Shown: positions 46,901 to 54,446 of the stretch, one piece after another
How positions within the stretch are numbered: the stretch's first letter is position 1
How the letters are laid out: each line of letters starts with the position of its first letter
NCBI GenBank assembly: GCA_020852255.1
Contig: JADZBD010000004.1
Span: forward strand, 1-64,000
Direction: 5' to 3'
DNA: 64,000 bases
Origin: Bacteroidia bacterium
Lineage (GTDB): Bacteria > Bacteroidota > Bacteroidia > JADZBD01
Translations under genes and position numbers: made by a program
The notes under the pieces: model-generated
What the model was told of the DNA's origin: nothing
The model's database searches: none
The model's input: the letters and a program-made list of their open reading frames with translations, nothing else

Positions 46901-49900
46901 AACTGCGGGAGTAGATCCTGTTGTTATACATCGTATAAAAATGTACCGCAATATTCCCACGGTACTTTTCCAGAATGGGAATTTCCAGCCTGCGCTGTCC
47001 TTTCGGAAGTTTCATCCACTCGTTCCGGATTATTTTCCCATCCTGCTCCACCTCTGCACGAAGCAGAATCGTTGCTTCGGCTGTTCCCAGCAGGATTACT
47101 GCCTTCTCTCCCGGCTCCACTGTCTCCTCCGTAAGATGAGCCCAAAAGACTGCGTTCGTCGGGATCTGGTTCACCCCGGGATTCACTACAGTGATCACCC
47201 TTTCCTCCTTGACCACTTCTCCGAATTTATCCGTTGAACTGAGTTCAAAAAGATAAGTGCCCGGACTCTGCAGAACATAATTCAGGAAATTCTGAACTTT
47301 TGCTGTTACGAAACCGGTGTCTTTCCCGTCTTTCTTTCCCATAAACGACTGGAATCCGGCCTGGGTGATGTACTGCACCTGCCTTGATCTCAATTCATTC
47401 TCACTCCCATAAGCGTCTAAGGGAAAATCCCGTTCAAACTCACCCGAAGTGATTAGCTGTTGGTCCGGTACGGGCCAGTAGCGGTCGCGGTATGTTCGCC
47501 CCGGAGTTACAATACGACTGACTTTTACAATTCCTGAGGCTGCAACAGGATCCCCGCTCCGGTTGGTGGTGAGCACATTCAAATGACTCACCGACTTCCC
47601 GGTAACCAGTAAATCGGGAATATGCAGCGAAAGCATCAGGCTCGAATAGGACGCATCCACCCAGGTGCTGGTGCTTTGGGTCTCTCCGTTTATATCCGTT
47701 ATGTCTGCATACACTTTATAAGAATAAGTGGGAGAATATTTTCGCAGAACCGAAGGATCCGGAATAAGTTCAAAGGGGATTACGAACCCACCCGTGTCAT
47801 TGGAGGTAGTAAAACCACTGGTAATCTCCATTTCAGGAGAGCTGGGAGCGTATCCACGCCAGTAACACCACGAAGGGAACCGGGCCGATCTTACAACACG
47901 GTATTTCACATTAGCACCATCTATCCTGGCTCCTGAATACGCTTTTGCCAGTCCCTCGATCGTTACTTTATCGTTCAGACGGTACTCTCCCTTCAGTTTG
48001 TTGATGCTCACTTCGAACTTTGGCCGCTTATATTCCTCCACGGATACACTTTTAGCGCTGTATCCGTCCTTGATCTGCATCGTGCCGTTAAGAACGCCCA
48101 TAGGAGCCGTAAAAGAACCGGAATATGAACCGTACTCATTCGTGGTTAACTGCAGCGTGGCCGCTATCTGATAATTCACATCATAGAGTGAAACACTCAC
48201 GGTTCGGTTGGGAAGAATGCGGTTGGTATCACCATCCGATTCCAACATAATACCTTTAAAATAGATGATCTGTCCCGGCCGGTAAATTCCGCGGTCGGTG
48301 AAAATAAAAGACCGCGTATAGAAATGCTTCTTTTCGGGATAATGCTTATACTGATAATAGGTGTGTTCCGTCTGGATCATATCCGTTCCGTTTCGGAACT
48401 CCATATAAAAACTTCTTCCATTCTCTGTTTTCGGGGGAACCAGGAAATAACCGTTTGAATCGGTTGTGTATTTTTCTCCTTTGATCCATTCGTAATTCCG
48501 GGTAACATTATTATATCGCTCATACATCAGCTGTCCTGAAGCTCCCTTCATCACTTCCCCGCTCATGCGCTGCTGCACCGTAAACTCAACCGAATAATCT
48601 TCCCGTGTGCGCGACACGTAGGCTATATTCGACACCCAGCAGGTACCGTACGATATCGCTTCGCCTTTGTAACTGAAATTTTTGGATGAAGATGCGAGCA
48701 GCAGATAATATCCTTCCTTAAGTGCCGGAATCCGGATCTCTGCAGTATGGATCTGGAAATCACTATCGTTCGGCACCGTTTGCTCCCATGCATTCAACAC
48801 CGGAAGTTTTACCAGCTGATCCATCAGTTCTTCGCTGTAGTACTTATCGCGGAGACGATCGAATTTCTGCGGATCAATCTGTACCACCCGCAAGTAAATT
48901 TTGTTCATATTGCGGTGAGTGAACAGCGCACGGAAAGGTGCCAGCGGTGTGTTGACTTTTTCAGTCCGAAGATCCATTTCTTTGCGCAAAATAGTTTGCT
49001 CAAGGGCAGTGCAAAGACCAGCCCCGTGGGAGTTCGGATGCCTTTTTGCCGCCGAACGGGCTATATCCAGCGCCTTCCTGCGATCCCAGCGATACTGGTC
49101 GCCCTCCAGGGGTTTGTATTTAGCACTTCTGTTGCCAAACCAAATAGCAATTTGATATGCAACTTCCGAAGAAGACGGATCATTGTATACCCGCTTCTCG
49201 AGCTCGTACAATGCCTCCAGATACAGCGAATCACGAAACTCTGAGGTGTGATGATCGCGGACAAATTGCAGGCGTTTTAAATCCACATCCACCCGCTGTT
49301 CGGGTGTGCTGTCGGCTGCATGAAAGTTCAGCAATTGCTGGAAAAGTATCATGGCGTCATACTTCCTCGACAACGAATCGGTGTTTTCCAGCCTGAAACG
49401 GGGAAATTCATCCGACGGACGAAAATAATCTTCAGAACTCAACTCAAAAGTCTGTGCCGGCTTAGTGATATCTGCTTCCTTGTTAATGTAAAAGTCGAGT
49501 GCCCGGTGTGCGAGAAAATCGTAGAGGGTAGGACGCATCTTTCGTCCTCCGGAATCGTAATTATAAAGAACCGGTTCAAAATATCCCACCGGTGTGCGCT
49601 TAAGTGAATCTGTGTTTTCAAGCGATGCCCGGTGGTGTTTGAAAACCTGATCAACCAGATGACTGAGATCCCAGGTGGCTACATCCTCTGGCTTAAAATT
49701 AACCGTAACACTTCGCTCAATAAATTTCCACCGGTTCGACTGATAATAGTTCCAATATGTTTCAGCAATGATCGAATGCAGCATATTTTTCAGCGGAAAC
49801 TTCGATCCGTTTAACTCTTTCTGCAGATCATTGAGTGCCCTTTCCTGGTCAAACTCCTCCACATACCGTTCAAACTTCATGCGATGCATGATGGATTTTA

Positions 49901-50144
49901 TAACCTGTGGATCGTTTTTATCCTTTTTGGCCTGACTGTAAATCATTTCCACACGTTCAAGCGCTTTCCGGTAAAGTCCCTTGGTGGTGAGAGAATCTAC
50001 CCGTTTCCACTCCTTTTCGTAACTGCTTCCTTTCGGAAACTTGAGTGGTTCATCCCCCGGGTGGCGCGGACCCACGAGTCCGATGGAGGCAAATACAGTG
50101 GAAACAAACAGGGCGTAGAGATAGAAGATCTTAGGAAAGCGCAT
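43911..50144 (-). CDS. Alpha-2-macroglobulin family protein
   Basis: Giant envelope protein, 2077 residues, with a signal peptide (IFYLYALFVSTVFA). Order: an alpha-helical, TPR-like N-terminal region (about 40-400), macroglobulin MG-type beta domains including the bait-like middle (FIFTDRGIYRPGQIIYFKG), a Tyr-rich insertion (about 1150-1215), the alpha-2-macroglobulin domain (ETAFFYPDLQTDENGSLVV, VPESLTKWKVMSFAHT), and the terpenoid-toroid thioester domain with Cys1529-Ala-Glu-Gln1532 in YPYECAEQTF. The thioester motif is intact, so covalent trapping of proteases or other attackers is plausible. No lipobox is seen and no penicillin-binding-protein gene (the usual partner in Proteobacteria) is adjacent. 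T9SS cargo genes flank it. Confidence 0.93.
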   Translation of the reverse strand: MRFPKIFYLYALFVSTVFASIGLVGPRHPGDEPLKFPKGSSYEKEWKRVDSLTTKGLYRKALERVEMIYSQAKKDKNDPQVIKSIMHRMKFERYVEEFDQERALNDLQKELNGSKFPLKNMLHSIIAETYWNYYQSNRWKFIERSVTVNFKPEDVATWDLSHLVDQVFKHHRASLENTDSLKRTPVGYFEPVLYNYDSGGRKMRPTLYDFLAHRALDFYINKEADITKPAQTFELSSEDYFRPSDEFPRFRLENTDSLSRKYDAMILFQQLLNFHAADSTPEQRVDVDLKRLQFVRDHHTSEFRDSLYLEALYELEKRVYNDPSSSEVAYQIAIWFGNRSAKYKPLEGDQYRWDRRKALDIARSAAKRHPNSHGAGLCTALEQTILRKEMDLRTEKVNTPLAPFRALFTHRNMNKIYLRVVQIDPQKFDRLRDKYYSEELMDQLVKLPVLNAWEQTVPNDSDFQIHTAEIRIPALKEGYYLLLASSSKNFSYKGEAISYGTCWVSNIAYVSRTREDYSVEFTVQQRMSGEVMKGASGQLMYERYNNVTRNYEWIKGEKYTTDSNGYFLVPPKTENGRSFYMEFRNGTDMIQTEHTYYQYKHYPEKKHFYTRSFIFTDRGIYRPGQIIYFKGIMLESDGDTNRILPNRTVSVSLYDVNYQIAATLQLTTNEYGSYSGSFTAPMGVLNGTMQIKDGYSAKSVSVEEYKRPKFEVSINKLKGEYRLNDKVTIEGLAKAYSGARIDGANVKYRVVRSARFPSWCYWRGYAPSSPEMEITSGFTTSNDTGGFVIPFELIPDPSVLRKYSPTYSYKVYADITDINGETQSTSTWVDASYSSLMLSLHIPDLLVTGKSVSHLNVLTTNRSGDPVAASGIVKVSRIVTPGRTYRDRYWPVPDQQLITSGEFERDFPLDAYGSENELRSRQVQYITQAGFQSFMGKKDGKDTGFVTAKVQNFLNYVLQSPGTYLFELSSTDKFGEVVKEERVITVVNPGVNQIPTNAVFWAHLTEETVEPGEKAVILLGTAEATILLRAEVEQDGKIIRNEWMKLPKGQRRLEIPILEKYRGNIAVHFYTMYNNRIYSRSFNINVPWTNKELSIEYETFRNKLLPGEKEEWKIRIKGPKGEKAMAEMVTAMYDASLDAFRPNYWYFSVYASMSGTKMWNVSGSYGSNDWNQYSQEWNYHPYYPVRYYDKLNWFGYSVYGYYDYYYYDSYEGDNDLRQMDEVSINTKDSAPRKNGFYKADKSTGGAPAPSEKKEMEEERSKVTLGSVTATFANDTPETSGGENTEVKARSNFAETAFFYPDLQTDENGSLVVKFTVPESLTKWKVMSFAHTKDLKFGQITKELVTQKELMVVPNAPRFFRENDRITFTAKITNLSAGDMSGTADLILYDALSMKEITPKVMMAIHGNFSTIGERPFTAGKGKSTSVSWDLEIPEGYGAITYKVVAKAGKFTDGEEMAVPVLTNRMLVTESMPLPVRSKQSKTFTFEKFMNRNGGSTTLRDHRFTLEFTSNPAWYAVQSLPYLMEYPYECAEQTFSRFYSNSIASHIANSHPKVKAVFDAWKSKSPDAFLSNLQKNQELKSAILEETPWVLDAKDESERKKRVGLLFDLNRMSAELNKAFTKLKKMQMSNGGWPWFEGFPDDRYITQHIITGFGHLDHLGVKSMRSDYKTWNMIKDGVRYLDNRIAEDYRWILKHDKAHMHEDHLNYFAIQYLYARSYFMDVEVSSGNKAAFDYYKGQAAKYWLNKGRYMQGMIALGLYRFDEKSMVPKDIMKSLKDNAIVSEEMGMYWKENYSGFYWYEAPIECQALLIEAFDEVAKDQKAVDDLKVWLLKSKQTQNWQTTKATTEAVYALLLRGTDWLSTESGVEIMLGNMKVDKQSIPDLKVEEGSNYFKHSWTGGDIKRDMGTIKITKKDEGVSWGAVYWQYFEQLDKITPHETPLKLNKKLFVERNTASGPVITPVTEKTILKIGDKIKVRIELRVDRDMEYVHMKDMRASGFEPTNVFSGTRWQDGLYYYESTRDAATNFFFHRLSKGTYVFEYPLVVSHSGDFSNGITTIQCMYAPEFTSHSEGIRVQVGK

Positions 50145-50211
50145 AGGATCAATACATTAGGTAAGTGAGTGTGTGTTTACCCTTTAGATGCAAAGAACGG
50201 GGTTATTCCAT

Positions 50212-50236
50212 AAAAAAAGGGTGCCGGAGCACCCCC
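50212..50236 (-). terminator. Terminator of the 50260 T9SS gene
   Basis: On the minus strand GGGTGC pairs with GCACCC around a four-base loop and is followed by six or more T. It also separates this gene from the macroglobulin gene downstream. Confidence 0.8.
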
Positions 50237-50259
50237 ATTTGTACATTTATTAAAAGGTC

Positions 50260-51075
50260 TTACTGAAGAATCCATCTTTTCCCGCTGGTTAACCCGTTTT
50301 CGCCTCGCACCATTACATAATACTGACCCTTAGGAAGGGTGCTAAGGTCAAGCGAAACACTAGATCCCTGTTTCATTTCTTTCCAAACCGACCTTCCCAG
50401 TACGTCGATCAGTTCGATCTCATGATTTCCCAGGTCAGAAAAATTCATCGTCAGTGAGCCGTTAGACGGGTTCGGACCCATGCTCCATTCACCCGCAGCG
50501 AATTCCAACAATCCGGTCGGAGGAGTGGCACAGCAGTTCCCGCCCTGGCTCAGGTAATAAGGGCCTCCCCAGCATCCATATTGCGTAAGGTGATAACGCA
50601 TCAGCCCGTTAAACTTGGTTTGGAAAAAATGTACGATCTGGTCCGGTGTATTGCATCCGCCCTGATTCACATTGGTAGTGCAGCTGTAATTGCAAATGAT
50701 CGAAGCAGAACCGAAGGGGTTGTTATAAGTAGCCGGGGGATAAATGGTGATGGTATCAATGGGATTCGCCACCCCGGTGATCACGGTGTTAAAAGGCGGA
50801 TTCAAACTGCAATGGTTGTTGCCGGCATCAAACCCTGCGTACCACACACCGGTTACATTTCCTGCATAGGTTCCGGTGATGTTGATGCGGGAAAACTCAT
50901 AGGAGACGATACCGATCTTGAGGTTAGGAATATTCTGATCCACGTTGATGTTCAGTATGCCACCATCATAGTTAGAATAAATGGCAATGTTTCCGTTGGG
51001 ATTGCAGATGGAAGTGGTTTGGGCGAAGGCAAATCCACTCAAAATTGTAAGTAGGAAAGTAGAGATTTTTCTCAT
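50260..51075 (-). CDS. T9SS-sorted secreted protein
   Basis: 271 residues from ATG 51075 (MRKISTFLLTILSGFAFAQ); an in-frame codon further upstream lies beyond the promoter element. The body is a beta-rich, Cys-containing region (SIICNYSCTTNVNQGGCN, CWGGPYYLSQGGNCC) of unknown fold. The end is a type A sorting domain (WSMGPNPSNGSLTMNFSD, IELIDVLGRSVW, LPKGQYYVMVRG). Probably a surface or released protein; function unknown. It is single, with promoter and terminator. Confidence 0.82.
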   Translation of the reverse strand: MRKISTFLLTILSGFAFAQTTSICNPNGNIAIYSNYDGGILNINVDQNIPNLKIGIVSYEFSRINITGTYAGNVTGVWYAGFDAGNNHCSLNPPFNTVITGVANPIDTITIYPPATYNNPFGSASIICNYSCTTNVNQGGCNTPDQIVHFFQTKFNGLMRYHLTQYGCWGGPYYLSQGGNCCATPPTGLLEFAAGEWSMGPNPSNGSLTMNFSDLGNHEIELIDVLGRSVWKEMKQGSSVSLDLSTLPKGQYYVMVRGENGLTSGKRWILQ

Positions 51076-51091
51076 GGCTTGGGCTTTAAAG

Positions 51092-51099
51092 TAAAGATA
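51092..51099 (-). promoter_or_regulatory. Promoter -7 element of the 51075 gene
   Basis: The minus strand reads TATCTTTA, fitting TAnnTTTA, 16 bases before the ATG. Confidence 0.55.
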
Positions 51100-51121
51100 C
51101 AAAAAGTGCCGGGGATCCGCT

Positions 51122-51574
51122 TCAGTCTCTCTTTTTCCGGAAGAAGTCTTTCAACAGCTGCGTGCATTCTTCCGCTTCCACTCCTTTGATGACCTTTGTT
51201 TTGGGATGGAGAACCGGATGATGAAGTAGAGTATATCCCTTTTTAGGATCAGCGGCACCGTAAACAATTGCTCCCACCTGGCTCCAGGCCAGCGCACCGG
51301 CACACATCACGCAAGGTTCCAGTGTGATATAAATCGTGCATTCATTGAGGTATTTTCCTCCCAAATGATTGGCCGCAGCCGTAATGGCTTGCATTTCAGC
51401 ATGCGCCGTTACATCATTTAGTCTTTCCGTGAGATTATGACACCGCGCAATGATCTGTCCATGGCACACCACCACAGCACCCACGGGCACCTCATCCGCA
51501 TCGAAGGCCTTCTGAGCCTCCCGAAGGGCTTCCTTCATAAATCGCCTGTCATCCGTTTGCGAAAGTATGCCCAT
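51122..51574 (-). CDS. tadA: tRNA-specific adenosine deaminase-like nucleoside deaminase
   Basis: Zinc deaminase of 150 residues. The catalytic HAE (TAHAEMQAI) and PCxxC (LEPCVMCAGAL) motifs are intact, with EALREAQKAF at the N-terminus as in TadA. The likely role is A-to-I editing of the tRNA-Arg wobble base; guanine deaminases share the motifs, so a related activity is possible. It has a leader of about 100 bases with an 11-bp inverted repeat directly before the start. Confidence 0.88.
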   Translation of the reverse strand: MGILSQTDDRRFMKEALREAQKAFDADEVPVGAVVVCHGQIIARCHNLTERLNDVTAHAEMQAITAAANHLGGKYLNECTIYITLEPCVMCAGALAWSQVGAIVYGAADPKKGYTLLHHPVLHPKTKVIKGVEAEECTQLLKDFFRKKRD

Positions 51575-51577
51575 GAT

Positions 51578-51626
51578 TTCCTTGGTTATCGTTTCGTTTC
51601 ACTTCTTCGGAATCCTAACCAAGGAA
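51578..51626. repeat. 11-bp inverted repeat in the tadA leader
   Basis: TTCCTTGGTTA (51578-51588) and TAACCAAGGAA (51616-51626) are perfect inverse copies with 27 bases between. They start four bases upstream of the tadA start and lie downstream of its promoter, so they would form a hairpin in the mRNA leader or a protein-binding dyad. Confidence 0.75.
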
Positions 51627-51681
51627 GCTGAATCATCCGGTCTATTTCTTCCATATTATCCCGGGATGAAAGTTTGGGTCT

Positions 51682-51710
51682 CAAAGTTAAAATCGTTTTA
51701 GAAACGCAAA
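51682..51710 (-). promoter_or_regulatory. Promoter of tadA
   Basis: The minus strand reads TTTG (51710-51707), 17 bases, then TAACTTTG (51689-51682), an exact -7 element. Transcription would start about 100 bases before the tadA start codon. Confidence 0.6.
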
Positions 51711-51746
51711 GTGAACAAATAATTTGCCGGAGAATCCGTATTTTCT

Positions 51747-51754
51747 TACATTAG
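51747..51754 (+). promoter_or_regulatory. Candidate -7 element of the 51790 gene
   Basis: TACATTAG, one mismatch from TAnnTTTG, 35 bases before the ATG. Confidence 0.35.
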
Positions 51755-51789
51755 TGTAAAGCTACGCTATTTACCAAAGACCCTCCCCT

Positions 51790-52080
51790 ATGCCTGCAGC
51801 AGAAAAACAATGCACCATTGTTCCCAAGGAAAAGATTCCTTACCTGGAATTCCCCAATGCTGAAATACTGCAGAACCCTGAGGAAATTAAAAAACGCCGT
51901 TCAGATCTGGAACGCGCCTTATCGCTGGGCAACCTGGAATATGTGAAGGTGAAAATTACATTTCAGGATAACATCGGGTGCAAGGCTGTAGAAACCACGG
52001 TATGGGGGCTTACTGATAAAAGAGTGATCCTCAAGAGTGGAGCAGTCATTCCAATTCACCGGGTGATTGCCATCACCTGA
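51790..52080 (+). CDS. Small conserved-looking protein of unknown function
   Basis: 96 residues, no signal peptide or membrane segment. The first half is helical and charged (NPEEIKKRRSDLERALSLGN). The second half reads as four or five short beta strands (YVKVKITFQD, AVETTVWGLTD, KRVILKSGAVIPIHRV). The overall pattern, and the phrase WGLTDKRVILK, recall small cytoplasmic proteins widespread in Bacteroidota that I remember only as hypothetical. A small beta-barrel that binds RNA or a protein is conceivable, but nothing here proves it. Codon use and composition match the neighbours. Confidence 0.7.
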   Translation: MPAAEKQCTIVPKEKIPYLEFPNAEILQNPEEIKKRRSDLERALSLGNLEYVKVKITFQDNIGCKAVETTVWGLTDKRVILKSGAVIPIHRVIAIT

Positions 52081-52082
52081 TC

Positions 52083-52104
52083 TATACACTCGTTATTGTG
52101 TATA
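52083..52104. repeat. Inverted repeat TATACAC/GTGTATA
   Basis: Seven-base arms with an eight-base loop, starting three bases after the 51790 gene. There is no T-run, so an operator or weak terminator are both possible. Confidence 0.5.
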
Positions 52105-52215
52105 CGTAAGATATTACAATCTATTATTCTGATTTTCAATAATTTAAATGATATTCACTCATTTGACCGGATAAGAATCCGGATAATTAAATTAGAGGAT
52201 CCTGTGCTGAGCATC

Positions 52216-52223
52216 TAGGTTTG
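52216..52223 (+). promoter_or_regulatory. Promoter -7 element of the lipoprotein gene
   Basis: TAGGTTTG, an exact TAnnTTTG match, 18 bases before ATG 52242. The in-frame TTG at 52221 is part of it. Confidence 0.65.
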
Positions 52224-52241
52224 TGTTATAAAACCAAGCAC

Positions 52242-53186
52242 ATGAAAAAAGCCGTTCTTACTTGCATCACCGCATACACCCTGTTGATCCTCACCTCCTG
52301 TTTCAAGGAACCAAACAAAGTCCCCGGCGGTGATCGCCCTGCGGGATGGTTTGAATCAGTAGATGAGTTTTGTGACCATGTAAAACCCCGCCCGTACATC
52401 TTTTCTGTAAACAACCAGAATGGCGGAAGCTTCACCACACCAAAAGGAACGGTGGTGACAATTCCGTCAAATGTATTTGTTACACAAACTAACGGACCGG
52501 TTACCGGCGATGTACTGGTTGAATTCCTGGATGTATTTAAGAAGAGTGACATGCTGTTACTAGACATGGGAACGGAGTGGGCTAACGGCGGCGCCTTGGA
52601 ATCTACCGGAGAATTTTTCGTCCGGGCCACGCAAAATAATGTTCCGGTTATTCTCAACGGAGTTAATCCTATACAGGTTGAACTACCTGCCTTTAACAAT
52701 CCCATTGATACCGGAATGACTGCCTTCGACGCGGCTCCTGACACAACTGGTCAGAACCTGGTGTGGTGGAATTCGGGACAAAATTCGCTTGTTGCAACAC
52801 AAAGCAGTTACATTTTTTATCTGTATCAATTCTCGTCTCCGGCTTCCAACGGAACCATGTGCAACAGTGATCAGCCCTGCTTCCAAAATGTACCCATGGC
52901 TACCCTTACTATGGTTCCCACAAATAGTCCTGCTGAATTCGGGACGGAGGTGTTTCTGTGTTTTACCGGGGTAAACGCCATGGTTCATGTTTATGGCGCG
53001 CAAAACTTTCCATACAGTTTCGCTCCGGTTGGTTACCAGGCTACCCTCATTGCAATTGGGGCGAAGGATGGAAAACTGTATTCTTCTTTCACGCCGCTTA
53101 CCATCACAAACAATATGACGGTGAATTTCACTCTAACAGAAACCACCGAAACAGCTTTCAAAGCAGCTATAGACGCGCTCAACTAA
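52242..53186 (+). CDS. Surface-type lipoprotein
   Basis: 314 residues. A lipoprotein signal (MKKAVLTCITAYTLLILTSC) places the mature Cys at residue 21. The mature part is beta-rich with FTTPKGTVVTIPSNVFV, VLVEFLDVFKKSDMLL and ALESTGEFFVRA. This block recurs in large Bacteroidota envelope proteins, sometimes described as ZU5-like, but I cannot assign a function. A possible disulfide pair is present (GTMCNSDQPCFQ). A strong terminator lies 23 bases after the stop. Confidence 0.8.
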   Translation: MKKAVLTCITAYTLLILTSCFKEPNKVPGGDRPAGWFESVDEFCDHVKPRPYIFSVNNQNGGSFTTPKGTVVTIPSNVFVTQTNGPVTGDVLVEFLDVFKKSDMLLLDMGTEWANGGALESTGEFFVRATQNNVPVILNGVNPIQVELPAFNNPIDTGMTAFDAAPDTTGQNLVWWNSGQNSLVATQSSYIFYLYQFSSPASNGTMCNSDQPCFQNVPMATLTMVPTNSPAEFGTEVFLCFTGVNAMVHVYGAQNFPYSFAPVGYQATLIAIGAKDGKLYSSFTPLTITNNMTVNFTLTETTETAFKAAIDALN

Positions 53187-53209
53187 TTACCTCTGCATTT
53201 TCGGAGGCG

Positions 53210-53247
53210 GCCCGGGGAAAAGATGGGGATCTTCCCGGGCTTTTTTT
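53210..53247 (+). terminator. Terminator of the lipoprotein gene
   Basis: GCCCGGG (53210-53216) pairs with CCCGGGC (53234-53240), with a partly paired interior, followed by seven T. Four bases later the next promoter begins. Confidence 0.85.
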
Positions 53248-53251
53248 ACCG

Positions 53252-53259
53252 TATCTTTG
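53252..53259 (+). promoter_or_regulatory. Promoter -7 element of the kelch gene
   Basis: TATCTTTG, an exact TAnnTTTG match, 14 bases before ATG 53274. It rules out the upstream in-frame start at 53223, which is inside the terminator. Confidence 0.7.
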
Positions 53260-53273
53260 CAAAAATCACATTC

Positions 53274-54446
53274 ATGAAACCCGTATTATTCTCTGCTTTT
53301 TGTTTTCTGCTAACTGCTTCATACAGCCAGGGAAGCTGGATTCAGAAAACGAACATTCCCCCTTCCGCACGGAACGAAGCGACTGCTTTTTCAATTGGAA
53401 ATCTGGGATATGTAACGCTCGGGTCTACTACAGGGCTGGCAACCGATATTTGGGAATACGATCCCTCCGCCAATACTTGGACCCAGAAAGCTAATTTTCC
53501 GGGCGCCGGACGCAACAGCCCGGTTTCCTTTTCCATCTCCGGAAAAGGTTATGTGGGTACCGGCGGCACCTACAATGATTTCTGGGAGTTTGATGCTGCC
53601 GCTAATGCCTGGACCGTACGAACCAATTTTGGCGGAGCCGGCCGGGAGGGTGCAGTAGGATTTTCCGTGAACGGCAAAGGATACATCGGTACCGGAGGAA
53701 GCTATCAGAATGATTTGTGGGAATATGACCCTGCTTCCAATGCCTGGACTCAGCGTGCCAATTTACCGGCCAGTGCGCGTTATCACGCCATTGGATTCGG
53801 CATTGGTAATTATGGATACATCGGAACCGGCTTCGGCGGAACATTTTATTCTGACCTCTGGCAGTTCAATCCGGTGGCCAATACCTGGTCTCCCCGTTCG
53901 CCGTTTCCATTGGCCGGAGTGGATCGTTCAGAAGTTTTCGTAATTGGTATGGCTGCATACCTATGTGCAGGATGGAACGGCTCCAGTGCGCAGAATTATC
54001 TCTATGAATACAATTCGCTTACAGATACCTGGTCTGTACAAACTTCACTTCCCGCCAATGCCCGTTACAACGCCATTGGTACGGCCATAGGAAATAAAGG
54101 ATATGTGGGCGCAGGTTACAGCAACTTAAATGATTTCTGGGAGTTCACACCATCCGTTATTGTAGGACTGGATAACGAGGAGTCACTCATCACTTCTCTG
54201 ACACTTTTTCCAAATCCTGCTTCTTCGTCTCTTCATGTGGTCCTGAATCTCAGAGAGCCGGGTAGTTGTAATCTGGCGGTATCTGACCTCAGCGGAAAGC
54301 TGATTGACCGTGTTGCATCCGGTAAAACATGCGGAGCAGGCGAGCATACGTTTACTATTTCCGTAGAGTCTCTTCCGGCCGGGGTTTACTTTCTTTCAGT
54401 GCAGGCCGGGAATTCATCTGAACAAAGAAAGTTTATTGTAAGATGA
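53274..54446 (+). CDS. T9SS-sorted kelch-repeat protein
   Basis: 390 residues. A signal peptide (MKPVLFSAFCFLLTASYSQ) is followed by six kelch-type blades with the recurring pattern GKGYIGTGG and DLWEYDPASNAWTQRANLP, giving a six-bladed propeller, and a type A sorting domain (LTLFPNPASSSLHVVLNL, LAVSDLSGKLID, LPAGVYFLSVQAG). Probably displayed or released as an adhesive or binding module. It is a close relative of the partial protein at the right edge. It overlaps the next gene by four bases (ATGA). Confidence 0.9.
   Translation: MKPVLFSAFCFLLTASYSQGSWIQKTNIPPSARNEATAFSIGNLGYVTLGSTTGLATDIWEYDPSANTWTQKANFPGAGRNSPVSFSISGKGYVGTGGTYNDFWEFDAAANAWTVRTNFGGAGREGAVGFSVNGKGYIGTGGSYQNDLWEYDPASNAWTQRANLPASARYHAIGFGIGNYGYIGTGFGGTFYSDLWQFNPVANTWSPRSPFPLAGVDRSEVFVIGMAAYLCAGWNGSSAQNYLYEYNSLTDTWSVQTSLPANARYNAIGTAIGNKGYVGAGYSNLNDFWEFTPSVIVGLDNEESLITSLTLFPNPASSSLHVVLNLREPGSCNLAVSDLSGKLIDRVASGKTCGAGEHTFTISVESLPAGVYFLSVQAGNSSEQRKFIVR

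Noticed and set aside
52083-52104. Rho-independent terminator
   Set aside because: Good stem but AT-rich and no T-run on either strand; kept only as an inverted repeat.
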